A stretch of DNA of 6,306 nucleotides from Cytophagales bacterium (GTDB taxonomy: Bacteria; Bacteroidota; Bacteroidia; Cytophagales; UBA9547). Under the pieces are notes generated by a model. That model was not told where the DNA came from and did not search any database. It saw only the letters and a list, made by a program, of their open reading frames with translations. The DNA lies in contig JANYCH010000007.1 of assembly GCA_025360395.1 (NCBI GenBank), forward strand, positions 1 through 6,306, read 5' to 3'. How positions within the stretch are numbered: position 1 is the first letter of the stretch; every line of letters begins with the position of its first letter. Made by a program: the position numbers and the translations under genes. Positions 1 to 6,062 of the stretch are shown here, in pieces.

Positions 1-44
1 GAGCCAGTTATGAATATTCTTGCCATGATATAGATTCTAAATAA
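1..44 (+). other. Possible 3' tail of a plus-strand gene cut by the window edge
   Basis: Two plus-strand frames stay open from the edge for a short way. One ends at TAG 31-33 (reading EPVMNILAMI), the other at TAA 42-44 (reading ASYEYSCHDIDSK). Either could be the C-terminus of a gene converging on the cupin gene. The only support is the hairpin immediately downstream, which carries a run of six T in the plus direction and so fits the end of a plus-strand transcript. The sequence is too short to identify a product or choose the frame. Confidence 0.2.
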
Positions 45-45
45 A

Positions 46-77
46 GGGACAATCACCATTGGTAATTGCCCTTTTTT
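46..77. terminator. Probable bidirectional rho-independent terminator
   Basis: A hairpin is formed by GGG (46-48) and CAAT (50-53) pairing with ATTG (65-68) and CCC (69-71), with A49 bulged. The stem continues inward as ACC (55-57) pairing with GGT (61-63) around a 3-nt loop. On the plus strand it is followed by TTTTTT (72-77). On the minus strand the sequence after the hairpin is T-rich (TTTATTTAGA). It begins just past the cupin stop codon, so it can end the dehydrogenase-cupin operon as well as any convergent gene to the left. Confidence 0.7.
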
Positions 78-80
78 AAA

Positions 81-482
81 CTACTTGGAAATTTTATACT
101 GATACTCACTTACTTTCTCCATCCAGTCAACCATTTTGCCATTCAGGTTTTCCTGAATCGCTATATGTGACATGCCGTTTGAGGCAGTTGCCCCGTGCCA
201 GTGCTTTTCATTTGGTTCAAACCAGACAATGTCACCGGGATGAACTTCTTCAACCTGGCTTCCTTCTTTTTGTACCCAGCCACAGCCCGATACAATAATC
301 AGGGTTTGTCCAAGGGGATGCGTATGCCAGGCTGTTCTTGCCCCAGGTTCAAATGTAACAGTATTTGCGGCTGAATGTCTTGCTTCACTGGCACCAAACA
401 AGGGGTCTATTCGTACAGATCCAGTAAACCAGTCTTCCGATCCTTTTCCCGAAGGTTGTGTTCCTGTCCTGGTAATTTCCAT
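81..482 (-). CDS. Single-domain metal-binding cupin, (R)-hydroxynitrile lyase-like
   Basis: A 133-residue cytosolic cupin with no signal peptide. Cupin motif 1 is H53-T-H55-P-L-G-Q59, and motif 2 is centred on H94-W-H96 after PGDIVWFEPNEKHW. Family knowledge: the manganese-dependent cupin hydroxynitrile lyase of Granulicella tundricola (GtHNL) binds its metal through His53, His55, Gln59 and His94. This protein has the same residues at the same numbers, and the family landmarks DWFTG, RIDPLF, FEPGARTAWHTHPLGQT and VDWME. It keeps Val42, His106 and Gln110, but has Asn40 where I recall Ala in GtHNL. Cyanohydrin cleavage is therefore possible, but many relatives are uncharacterised and the natural substrate is unknown. 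It is the second gene of an operon: its ATG lies 10 nt after the dehydrogenase stop, with no Shine-Dalgarno. The length is normal for the family. The cupin fold is certain; the HNL activity is inference. Confidence 0.93.
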   Translation of the reverse strand: MEITRTGTQPSGKGSEDWFTGSVRIDPLFGASEARHSAANTVTFEPGARTAWHTHPLGQTLIIVSGCGWVQKEGSQVEEVHPGDIVWFEPNEKHWHGATASNGMSHIAIQENLNGKMVDWMEKVSEYQYKISK

Positions 483-492
483 TTAGCCAGAT

Positions 493-1560
493 TTATTTTT
501 TAATAGAAGCCATGTCTATCACAAAGCGGTACTTCACATCGCTTTTTAGTAAGCGTTCGTAAGCTTCATTGATTTTTTGGATATCAATCATTTCTATGTC
601 AGAAACGATGTTGTGCTTTCCGCAGAAGTCAAGCATTTCCTGTGTTTCGGCAATTCCCCCGATGAGAGATCCTGCAAAACTTTTACGGCCTCCAATTACA
701 CTGAATGCAGAAATTGGAAGGGGATGCTCAGGTGCGCCTACAAGGGCCAAAGTACCATCCACACGCAAAAGGGCCATGTATGCGTTAATGTCATGGTTCG
801 CAGAAACAGCATCAAGGATAAAGTGAAGTTTACCTCTGTAGGCAGCCATTTGCTGAGGATCTTTGGAAAGAACCGTTTCATCTGCACCAAGCCTTTTGGC
901 TTCTTCAAATTTAGATTCTGAAGTTGTGAACGCCACAACATATGCTCCCATCGCTTTTGCTATTTTAATGGCCATGTGGCCCAATCCGCCAATTCCGACA
1001 ACTCCTACTTTTTTGCCAGGGCCTACATGCCAGTGATGAAGGGGAGAATAAGTGGTGATCCCGGCACAAAGCAAGGGTGCTGCCGCGGCAGGGTCAAGAT
1101 TTTCAGGGATGCGCAATACAAAGCTTTCATCCACTACAATGCTTTCAGAATATCCGCCGTAAGTATGACCGTTTGGGATATGTTTGTCAGGCGAATTGTA
1201 AGTACCGGTCATGCCTTTTTCACAAAACTGCTCCAGGTCTTCTTTGCAATACTGGCAATCCCTGCAAGAATCTACCATACAGCCAACACCCACCGTTTCG
1301 CCAACTTTGAACCTGCTTACGTGGGGGCCTACACTAACGATCTTGCCTATAATTTCATGTCCAGGAACGCATGGGTATCTCGACGGCCCCCACTCACTCC
1401 GTACAGTGTGCAAATCTGAATGGCAAACGCCACAATACATTATTTCAATCTCAATATCATGTGCTGTTGCAAGCCTCCTGTTTATTGGCAATAGGTTAAG
1501 TGGGGCATCAGCTGCTTTTGTTCCAAATGCTTTTATTTGTTTCGTTTTTATTTCACTCAT
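493..1560 (-). CDS. yahK: Zinc-dependent NADP(H) alcohol dehydrogenase / aldehyde reductase, YahK type
   Basis: A 355-residue medium-chain dehydrogenase of the cinnamyl-alcohol dehydrogenase branch, which reduces aldehydes to alcohols reversibly in the cytoplasm. Catalytic-zinc ligands are C43 (CGVCHSDLH), H68 (PGHE, with E69) and C165 (LLCAG). The structural-zinc cysteines are C99, C102, C105 and C113. The Rossmann loop is GIGGLG at 189-194, and the following FTTSESK (211-217) matches the segment in E. coli YahK and relatives that favours NADPH over NADH. Other YahK landmarks are MTGTYNSP, GITTYSPL, GGIAETQEMLDFC and DVKYRFVID near the end. The length fits the family (about 350). The ATG at 1558-1560 gives the expected N-terminus; no Shine-Dalgarno precedes it. 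It leads an operon with the cupin. Family and zinc sites are certain; NADP preference rests on similarity, and the physiological aldehyde is unknown. Confidence 0.96.
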   Translation of the reverse strand: MSEIKTKQIKAFGTKAADAPLNLLPINRRLATAHDIEIEIMYCGVCHSDLHTVRSEWGPSRYPCVPGHEIIGKIVSVGPHVSRFKVGETVGVGCMVDSCRDCQYCKEDLEQFCEKGMTGTYNSPDKHIPNGHTYGGYSESIVVDESFVLRIPENLDPAAAAPLLCAGITTYSPLHHWHVGPGKKVGVVGIGGLGHMAIKIAKAMGAYVVAFTTSESKFEEAKRLGADETVLSKDPQQMAAYRGKLHFILDAVSANHDINAYMALLRVDGTLALVGAPEHPLPISAFSVIGGRKSFAGSLIGGIAETQEMLDFCGKHNIVSDIEMIDIQKINEAYERLLKSDVKYRFVIDMASIKK

Positions 1561-1751
1561 TGTTAAGGCGGTTTAAGGGTTTTGGTAAATTTATTTTAAT
1601 TCTAAGTATACTTGAGGGCTTTTCTTATCAACAATTATAGGTAAAAATTGTTTCGGACTTTCTTTGTCAACAAAATCAAGCCAATAAACATAATTAATGA
1701 AAGTTTGCAAAAACAATACATTATATAATAGGGCACCTCAATATGAATAAA
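1561..1751. other. Divergent intergenic region upstream of the dehydrogenase operon
   Basis: This AT-rich, non-coding stretch lies between the minus-strand dehydrogenase operon and the plus-strand propeller gene and must hold the operon promoter. I see no well-formed one. The nearest candidates on the minus strand are TATAATTG (1639-1632) and TGTTTTTG (1715-1708), each one base off TAnnTTTG and neither with a well-spaced TTG. No operator-like inverted repeat stands out. Confidence 0.4.
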
Positions 1752-1781
1752 TTGGGAATATTTGAAATTCACATATTTTTG
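1752..1781 (+). promoter_or_regulatory. Bacteroidota-type promoter for the secreted propeller gene
   Basis: TTG (1752-1754), 19 nt, then TATTTTTG (1774-1781) matches the primary sigma factor consensus of this phylum (TTG around -33, TAnnTTTG around -7) in every specified base and in spacing. Transcription would start near 1785-1787, giving a leader of about 38 nt before the ATG at 1824. It lies downstream of the in-frame ATG at 1743, which supports the later start. This is a consensus match only, with no mapping data. Confidence 0.6.
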
Positions 1782-1823
1782 GCATGGTTCATTTCAATTA
1801 AATGCAAACCCTTGCTAAATTCT

Positions 1824-3455
1824 ATGAAAAAACTATTATTCTCTTTCTTTACCTTATTTACTTTTTCATCTGCTTACCCTCAAGCACATCTGACATGGAT
1901 AAAAAGCGGTAGCGATAAGAGCGTCCCTACAAACCAGAGCGTTAATTTTTCTATAGCTACTGATAAATCGGGAAATATATATACGGCAGGAGCTTTTCAA
2001 GGCACACTGGATTTTGATCCCGGAACTAAAGAATATAATCTTACGAGCGTGAATAATGCTGATATGTTCATTCAGAAATATGACAAAGACGGACATTTGG
2101 TGTGGGTAAAAACATTTCCGTTTACCTCCTGGCCTTATGGATGGCCAAACATTGCCGCAGACAGCAAAGGAAACCTGTATGTTACCGGTGCTTTTGAAGA
2201 CACGGTAGATTTTGACCCGGGAGCAGGAGTATACAATCTCATTTCTCCGAAAATTCCGTCCCTGACCTTTCATGATATTTACCTTTTGAAACTTGACACT
2301 GACGGGAATTTTGTCTGGGCCAGAAACTATAACCAGTTAGTGCAGGAGCATGAAACCTTTATCAAAACAGATGGACTGGACAATGTGTACCTGTCCGCAG
2401 CCTTTGACGGAAAAGTGGACCTTGATCCAAGTGAAGATTCTCTGATCATCAAAGGTGAAGATCCTTTTTATCATTCTGAAAACAGCCTTAAATTCCTTCA
2501 GAAACTTGACCCTGCGGGAAACCTTGTAAGAGGAATGAGCCTTGGAATTTATATGAAAGACCTTGAGGTAGATGCAGCCGGCAATTTTTATATGATTACA
2601 GACAGCAGTTCTCACAGGGATATTAAAAAGTATGATAATAACTGGAAACTGGCCTGGAAAGAGCATTCTGTCTACAATTATGTCCCCAAATTTATATCAG
2701 TAGACATGGGGCAAAATGTTTACCTGGGTGGTGACTTTTGCTGTGAGCCTGTTGCAAACAACAATGATCCTGATGCAGGCAACTATGTTCAAAAAAGAGA
2801 TTTGAACGGACAAATTCTCTGGACCAGGAACACCTTTTCTTATTATGGCTATACTTCATCCGAAGCGATGGAAGCAGATAACGATGGTAACGTTTACCTG
2901 ACAGGTTTTTTTAACCATTCAGTAGATTTTAATACCAGCACTGACACACTTTTGCTTACTTCAAATTCCAAACACGGAGATTTGTTTGTGCAGAAACACT
3001 CAACAGACGGTAAATTTGAGTATGCGGAAATGGTTAAAAACTTTTACAGCAATATCTGGACAGCGCATGATCAATCGGGGAATTTCTTTGTCTCAGGTGG
3101 GAGAGGAGACAGGGGAGACTGGTATGATGCCTCTACCAGAGCAGCACCGGGGCTTACACCGTTTGTAATGAAATGGGGAGCCGCAAGCACAGTAACTGCT
3201 ACAGTTGCTGATAATTATGCAGCTATGCAGGTAGGAATGTTCCCAAATCCAACCACAGGAAGAGTTTACTTTCTGTTAAACAGTCCTATGGATAATGCCA
3301 GGATTGAAATTCTGGATGGCTCAGGAAAAACTGTACAAACAGAAACCCTGAATGCCGGCAGCAATTTTATAGACATTGAAGGCCCTGCAGGATTGTATAC
3401 AGTTTCCATCATCACACAGGAGACTAAAGTTTGCAGAAAAGTGATCAAACAATAA
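1824..3455 (+). CDS. Secreted beta-propeller (SBBP-like repeat) protein with T9SS sorting domain
   Basis: A 543-residue protein exported by Sec and then by the type IX system to the cell surface or medium. Residues 1-21 are a classic signal peptide (MKKLLFSFFTLF..., cleavage near A17 or A21). Seven copies of a D-x-x-G-N-(I/V/L/F)-Y-x-x-G-like strand pair begin near residues 47, 113, 183, 250, 294, 352 and 416. Each is followed by a second signature of the form F-x-Q-K-x-D-x-x-G-x-x-x-W (for example 81-96, 152-167, 321-335), consistent with a seven-bladed propeller. The first three blades also carry a DFDPG/DLDPS turn; later blades lose it. Residues 470-543 are a type A T9SS domain: FPNPTTGRVYF, an AGLYTVSI strand and a terminal KVIKQ. 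An in-frame ATG at 1743 exists, but starting there would bury the signal peptide behind 27 residues and lies upstream of the likely promoter. The ligand or role is unknown; the repeats suggest binding rather than catalysis. Monocistronic. Confidence 0.92.
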   Translation: MKKLLFSFFTLFTFSSAYPQAHLTWIKSGSDKSVPTNQSVNFSIATDKSGNIYTAGAFQGTLDFDPGTKEYNLTSVNNADMFIQKYDKDGHLVWVKTFPFTSWPYGWPNIAADSKGNLYVTGAFEDTVDFDPGAGVYNLISPKIPSLTFHDIYLLKLDTDGNFVWARNYNQLVQEHETFIKTDGLDNVYLSAAFDGKVDLDPSEDSLIIKGEDPFYHSENSLKFLQKLDPAGNLVRGMSLGIYMKDLEVDAAGNFYMITDSSSHRDIKKYDNNWKLAWKEHSVYNYVPKFISVDMGQNVYLGGDFCCEPVANNNDPDAGNYVQKRDLNGQILWTRNTFSYYGYTSSEAMEADNDGNVYLTGFFNHSVDFNTSTDTLLLTSNSKHGDLFVQKHSTDGKFEYAEMVKNFYSNIWTAHDQSGNFFVSGGRGDRGDWYDASTRAAPGLTPFVMKWGAASTVTATVADNYAAMQVGMFPNPTTGRVYFLLNSPMDNARIEILDGSGKTVQTETLNAGSNFIDIEGPAGLYTVSIITQETKVCRKVIKQ

Positions 3456-3480
3456 TTTGCTATAAAAGCAGGTTTATCTA

Positions 3481-3506
3481 AGCCCCGGTCACTCCGGGGC
3501 TTTTTT
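3481..3506 (+). terminator. Strong rho-independent terminator of the propeller gene
   Basis: AGCCCCGG (3481-3488) pairs perfectly with CCGGGGCT (3494-3501) around a TCACT loop and runs into six T (3501-3506). It begins 25 nt after the stop codon of the propeller gene. It stands out as the most GC-rich stretch in its surroundings. Confidence 0.92.
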
Positions 3507-3586
3507 ATAATTTTTATATTATCTTCAATTCCTCCTTAACTAATAGTTTTATTCCAGGGAAATGTTGAAAGAATATCCTGCTTTAA

Positions 3587-3637
3587 TTTTTTTATTCATT
3601 GCCCTGAATACATTTAGCAGATCATGGAATGAAAAAA
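3587..3637 (-). terminator. Possible weak terminator of the 208-residue lipoprotein gene
   Basis: TTCATT (3595-3600) and CC (3602-3603) can pair with GG (3626-3627) and AATGAA (3628-3633), extended by T-run/A-run pairing outside. The loop is long (about 22 nt) and the stem is AT-rich. It lies about 60 nt past the stop on the minus strand. Location and poly-T fit a terminator, but the hairpin is poor. Confidence 0.25.
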
Positions 3638-3694
3638 ACCAGATGCTCAAACACGGTAGGAGGGGCCAGTAAAGAATATACTTAAATTTAATAG

Positions 3695-4321
3695 CTACAG
3701 TGGGAAATTTACAATACCATTTTTTCCACAATTAACTTTAACCGTATAAATTTTATCTGTTGCATAATATGTATATCCGGTTTCCTGTAGTATCCGAACT
3801 TTTACCAATCCGCTTTTTACTTTAAATTTTTTTGAAGATTTAGCCCCTATCAATGTAGTATTTACATCATTAATAAAAATCTGGTACATGTCGGAGGATG
3901 TATTAATTAATTCCAAGGTTCCTGACTCGGCAAGTATAACAGTGTTAGCATTCACTACATTTTCCTTAAATCCCGCATCCGATGTGTTAGTAGTGCCCAC
4001 ATTTGAAAGGCAGCCTGAATCCACAGACCAATAATATTGGGTAGGGTTTACAACCTTTGAAAATATTCCATTAGAATCTGCTTGCTGCCTGTCAGCAAAT
4101 AAAGTATCCCTTTTTAAATCTTCAAAGGTTGAATAAAGGATAACGCCAGCATAAGGAACAGGATTTCCTAAGGTATCTTTCACAGTTAACTTAAGTATAG
4201 TTTCTTGCTGCTGTATTAGTGGTTGAATAATAATGTTTGTGACCTCAGGTTTAGGATCATTAGTCTTTTTGGAGCAGGAAATAAGAATGAAAAAGGATAA
4301 TAAACAGATTGTTGTTTTCAT
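3695..4321 (-). CDS. Lipoprotein with an Ig-like (carboxypeptidase-regulatory-like) domain
   Basis: A 208-residue predicted lipoprotein. MKTTICLLSFFILIS-C16 is a signal peptidase II signal with lipobox LISC. C16 is followed by SKKTNDPKPE, a proline- and lysine-containing linker rather than the acidic surface-export signal described in some Bacteroidota, so the side of the outer membrane is unclear. Residues about 41-104 (LKLTVKDTLGNPVPYAGVIL ... ADSNGIF ... YYWSVDSGC) have the pattern of a transthyretin-like carboxypeptidase-regulatory or Ig fold: a beta strand, a GNPVPYAGV turn and a D-x-x-G-x-F strand. Residues about 134-208 form a second all-beta module (GTLELINTSSDMYQIFIND ... GYTYYATDKIYTVKVNCGK) that vaguely recalls PEGA-type modules. 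No catalytic motif is visible. The ATG at 4319-4321 gives an intact signal; no Shine-Dalgarno. It converges on the propeller gene and stands alone. Lipoprotein call firm, domain calls moderate, function unknown. Confidence 0.85.
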   Translation of the reverse strand: MKTTICLLSFFILISCSKKTNDPKPEVTNIIIQPLIQQQETILKLTVKDTLGNPVPYAGVILYSTFEDLKRDTLFADRQQADSNGIFSKVVNPTQYYWSVDSGCLSNVGTTNTSDAGFKENVVNANTVILAESGTLELINTSSDMYQIFINDVNTTLIGAKSSKKFKVKSGLVKVRILQETGYTYYATDKIYTVKVNCGKNGIVNFPL

Positions 4322-4419
4322 TTTTATGGTAAGAAAATAAGTAAACTAGGATTCAGTTGTTTATGCCTATCTTTTCCAGATATTTTGTTAAGAATCAGAT
4401 TACAGACTTGACAATTTAA

Positions 4420-4449
4420 CAAAAATATGAATAATAACATTATAAGAAA
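4420..4449 (-). promoter_or_regulatory. Candidate promoter of the 208-residue lipoprotein gene
   Basis: The minus strand reads TATTTTTG at 4427-4420, an exact TAnnTTTG match. The upstream element is only TTT(C) at 4449-4446, with 18 nt between it and the box, so the -33 half is imperfect. Transcription would start near 4415 and leave a leader of about 90 nt. The AT-rich setting makes a chance match possible. Confidence 0.35.
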
Positions 4450-4705
4450 TGCTGGTTCCCAGTTTTAAGAGCTCCTTGTCTGTTTCGGTTTAAAGATAGC
4501 GTAACTTAGAACCCTCATTTTGTAAGCTTTCGGCTTAACGAAAGGAAAAGCTTTTAAAATTCATAATTAGGCCAATTTTAGCCACGCTTTAGTAATATAT
4601 ATTGAAGATTACAGGTCGCAGGCAACGCCCTATCTTTTAATTAATAGGCAAGGATAATAGTTAACCACATTGCCAGCACAACCAAACCTTCTAATCACAA
4701 CCAAA

Positions 4706-4718
4706 TACCATTCAAAAC
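4706..4718 (+). repeat. 13-nt direct repeat, left copy, in a G-poor stretch
   Basis: TACCATTCAAAAC occurs here and again at 6189-6201 in the same orientation, bracketing the 404-codon gene. The overlapping AAAACTAC (4714-4721) also recurs at 6219-6226. The surrounding bases (about 4661-4726) are almost free of G on the plus strand, as they are around the right copy. The kind of element is unknown. Confidence 0.5.
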
Positions 4719-4793
4719 TACTCCCCAGAAGAAAAGAATCTGAAAGCATACCAATTGAAGTTTACATCAACAAGTCAATTTGAAGGGTTTCAA

Positions 4794-6008
4794 CTAGTCC
4801 AAACCAAACATAAATCCGCAAGCGAAATATTGGATGTTACTGGATATGGCTGATTGGTTTTTGTACAAGGGTGTAAAACCTTGGGTAAACCTGCAATCCA
4901 GAAAAAATATGCTTCCCCTGAAATGATAGTTGAAACCGGCACCGAAAATACCTTCCAGAATGAATGTCCTGTATTTATCAGTATCATTTATGTTTTTGGG
5001 GAACTTTGCATCACCTGAATCAAAATTGGTGGTTGCGTTGCAAAGTACTGCCGGGTTTAAACCGGCGTAAACAATGGGTTTAAATCTTTTCTTCAAGAAA
5101 GCATAGCCTAAGGTAACAGGGACTTCCATATGGACAGTATGCATTCTATAAGATTGAATGATAGTTGTACCATAGGATGAGGTGGTTTTGCGTGTGTACA
5201 AAGAACTTCTGTCTCCTGAAATATTCAGCTCTATACCTGCAAGCAGTTTGGGATAAAAATACCTGGTATATTTTAAACCAAAGGTGGTAAAACTCAAATC
5301 AGATTTTTCGAAACCTGCCATTCCAGATACAGGCTGACTTGTTGATGAAGTTCCAACACCCAGTCTGAAACCCAGGTAATGATTTTTTTGTGTTCTTTCC
5401 CGAAGCACATAACGTATTTCAGGGTCCTTTTTGTTGGCTTTCATGTACTCATACTCCATCTTCTGTATGGATTGGCGTACATAATTACTATAATACTTAG
5501 CCTGGACTTTTTCCTGCTTCTTGAGGGAAGTAAAATAGCCAACCGAATTGACAAGTGGATAAAAATTTCTGAATCTGACAGGAGCGTGTATGATTTTGGG
5601 GTTATATTTCAACTCAAGTTGTGTAATGTTTCTTGGAAGCAAAACAATCGTCACAGGTAAAATAGTCCCTACTGTAGCAACTGCCAAAGCAGAACTGGCG
5701 AATAAAAGCAGTAACCTTTTCGTGTCTGAACTTAAGCGGACATTTTCTATTTCAAAGCTTATGTCAGCAAGAGAATCTGATGGTACATGCACCCATTTAA
5801 TGATCCTTTCCTTACTATTATATTTCCTTGCACTTTTAAAAATAGCTGAATCAAAATTGCTTTTTAGAGAAGGAGTGATCAATTGGCTGTATTCTGTTTT
5901 AACTTTTACTTCCCTAATCTCCTGAGAATTGTTGAACCTGATTTTAGAAGAGCAGCCAAAAATTAATGGAAGAAAAAGATAAAAGGAGTACTTGAGGAAA
6001 TATTTCAA
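4794..6008 (-). CDS. Lipid-anchored protein with C-terminal outer-membrane beta-barrel-like region
   Basis: A 404-residue protein starting at TTG (6008-6006). An in-frame TGA lies eight codons upstream with no ATG between, the next Met is near residue 184, and only the TTG start gives a signal sequence. MKYFLKYSFYLFLPLIFG-C19 is a lipoprotein-type signal with an imperfect lipobox (IFGC). Residues about 30-95 are soluble, with a KWVHVPSDSLADISFEI strand pattern. Residues about 98-125 are strongly hydrophobic, long enough for a membrane helix, followed by PRN. Residues about 160-205 are charged and probably helical. From about 209 to the end, alternating strands rich in G and aromatics (YLGFRLGVGT, GLKYTRYFYPKLLAGIELNI, VPVTLGYAF, KPIVYAGLNPAVL, IFGAGFNYHF, YFACGFMFGLD) resemble PorT-like or 'outer membrane beta-barrel' domains of Bacteroidota, about eight strands. 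Function unknown. A single gene; the nearest genes on its strand are over 200 nt upstream and 472 nt downstream. Confidence 0.85.
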   Translation of the reverse strand: MKYFLKYSFYLFLPLIFGCSSKIRFNNSQEIREVKVKTEYSQLITPSLKSNFDSAIFKSARKYNSKERIIKWVHVPSDSLADISFEIENVRLSSDTKRLLLLFASSALAVATVGTILPVTIVLLPRNITQLELKYNPKIIHAPVRFRNFYPLVNSVGYFTSLKKQEKVQAKYYSNYVRQSIQKMEYEYMKANKKDPEIRYVLRERTQKNHYLGFRLGVGTSSTSQPVSGMAGFEKSDLSFTTFGLKYTRYFYPKLLAGIELNISGDRSSLYTRKTTSSYGTTIIQSYRMHTVHMEVPVTLGYAFLKKRFKPIVYAGLNPAVLCNATTNFDSGDAKFPKNINDTDKYRTFILEGIFGAGFNYHFRGSIFFLDCRFTQGFTPLYKNQSAISSNIQYFACGFMFGLD

Positions 6009-6030
6009 TGTAGTAAGGTTTATGGAATTT

Positions 6031-6062
6031 CAAAATTAGACAATTTCTTTTGAGTAATGAAA
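6031..6062 (-). promoter_or_regulatory. Candidate promoter of the 404-codon gene
   Basis: The minus strand reads TAATTTTG at 6038-6031, an exact TAnnTTTG match, with TTTC at 6062-6059 and a 20-nt spacer (consensus TTTG/TTG). Transcription would begin near 6026, about 17 nt before the TTG start codon, which supports that start. Confidence 0.42.

Larger units (their letters stand above)
4322..4793. other. 472-nt intergenic gap between two minus-strand genes
   Basis: I see no credible gene here in any frame. From the right it holds a G-poor A/C-rich stretch (about 4661-4726) containing a 13-nt repeat shared with the region beyond 6180; a small hairpin, CTTTCG (4527-4532) with CGAAAG (4539-4544), that lacks a clean T-run; and a TAnnTTTG box on the minus strand (4427-4420) that may serve the lipoprotein gene. 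TTGAA (4779-4783) can pair with TTCAA just past the 404-codon gene's stop, too weak to call a terminator. The long gap argues against co-transcription of the two flanking genes. Confidence 0.5.

Noticed and set aside
569..1576. Several plus-strand frames of 77-147 codons opposite the dehydrogenase gene
   Set aside because: They lie antisense to a full-length, motif-complete YahK-type enzyme and show no recognisable domain; they are shadows.
1634..1670. TTGACA (1670-1665) and TATAAT (1639-1634) on the minus strand upstream of the dehydrogenase
   Set aside because: The spacer is 25 nt, far too long for a -35/-10 pair, and this phylum does not use the sigma-70 consensus; probably chance.
1705..1729. 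TTGCAA and TATAAT on the plus strand upstream of the propeller gene
   Set aside because: The spacer is only 13 nt, and a better phylum-specific promoter lies downstream at 1752-1781.
1866..2666. Minus-strand frames of 109 and 135 codons opposite the propeller gene
   Set aside because: The plus-strand gene is intact with signal peptide, repeats and sorting domain; the antisense frames are Cys- and Ile-rich with no pattern.
1962..3455. Possibility that the repeat protein is an enzyme-bearing T9SS cargo
   Set aside because: All residues between signal peptide and sorting domain are accounted for by propeller repeats; no catalytic domain is visible.
3549..3731. 60-codon minus-strand frame with aromatic, membrane-like content
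   Set aside because: It overlaps the 3' end of the lipoprotein gene in another frame, has no upstream signals, and its hydrophobicity is explained by AT-rich sequence.
4526..4553. Inverted repeat CTTTCG/CGAAAG with flanking AGCTT copies
   Set aside because: A 6-bp stem with no proper T-run and no adjacent gene end; not convincing as a terminator or operator.
4790..4987. 65-codon minus-strand frame inside the 404-codon gene
   Set aside because: It is an alternative frame within the barrel-like coding region, which continues undisturbed in the main frame.
5379..5925. Plus-strand frames of 93 and 111 codons
   Set aside because: They are antisense to the continuous 404-codon gene and have no recognisable domain.
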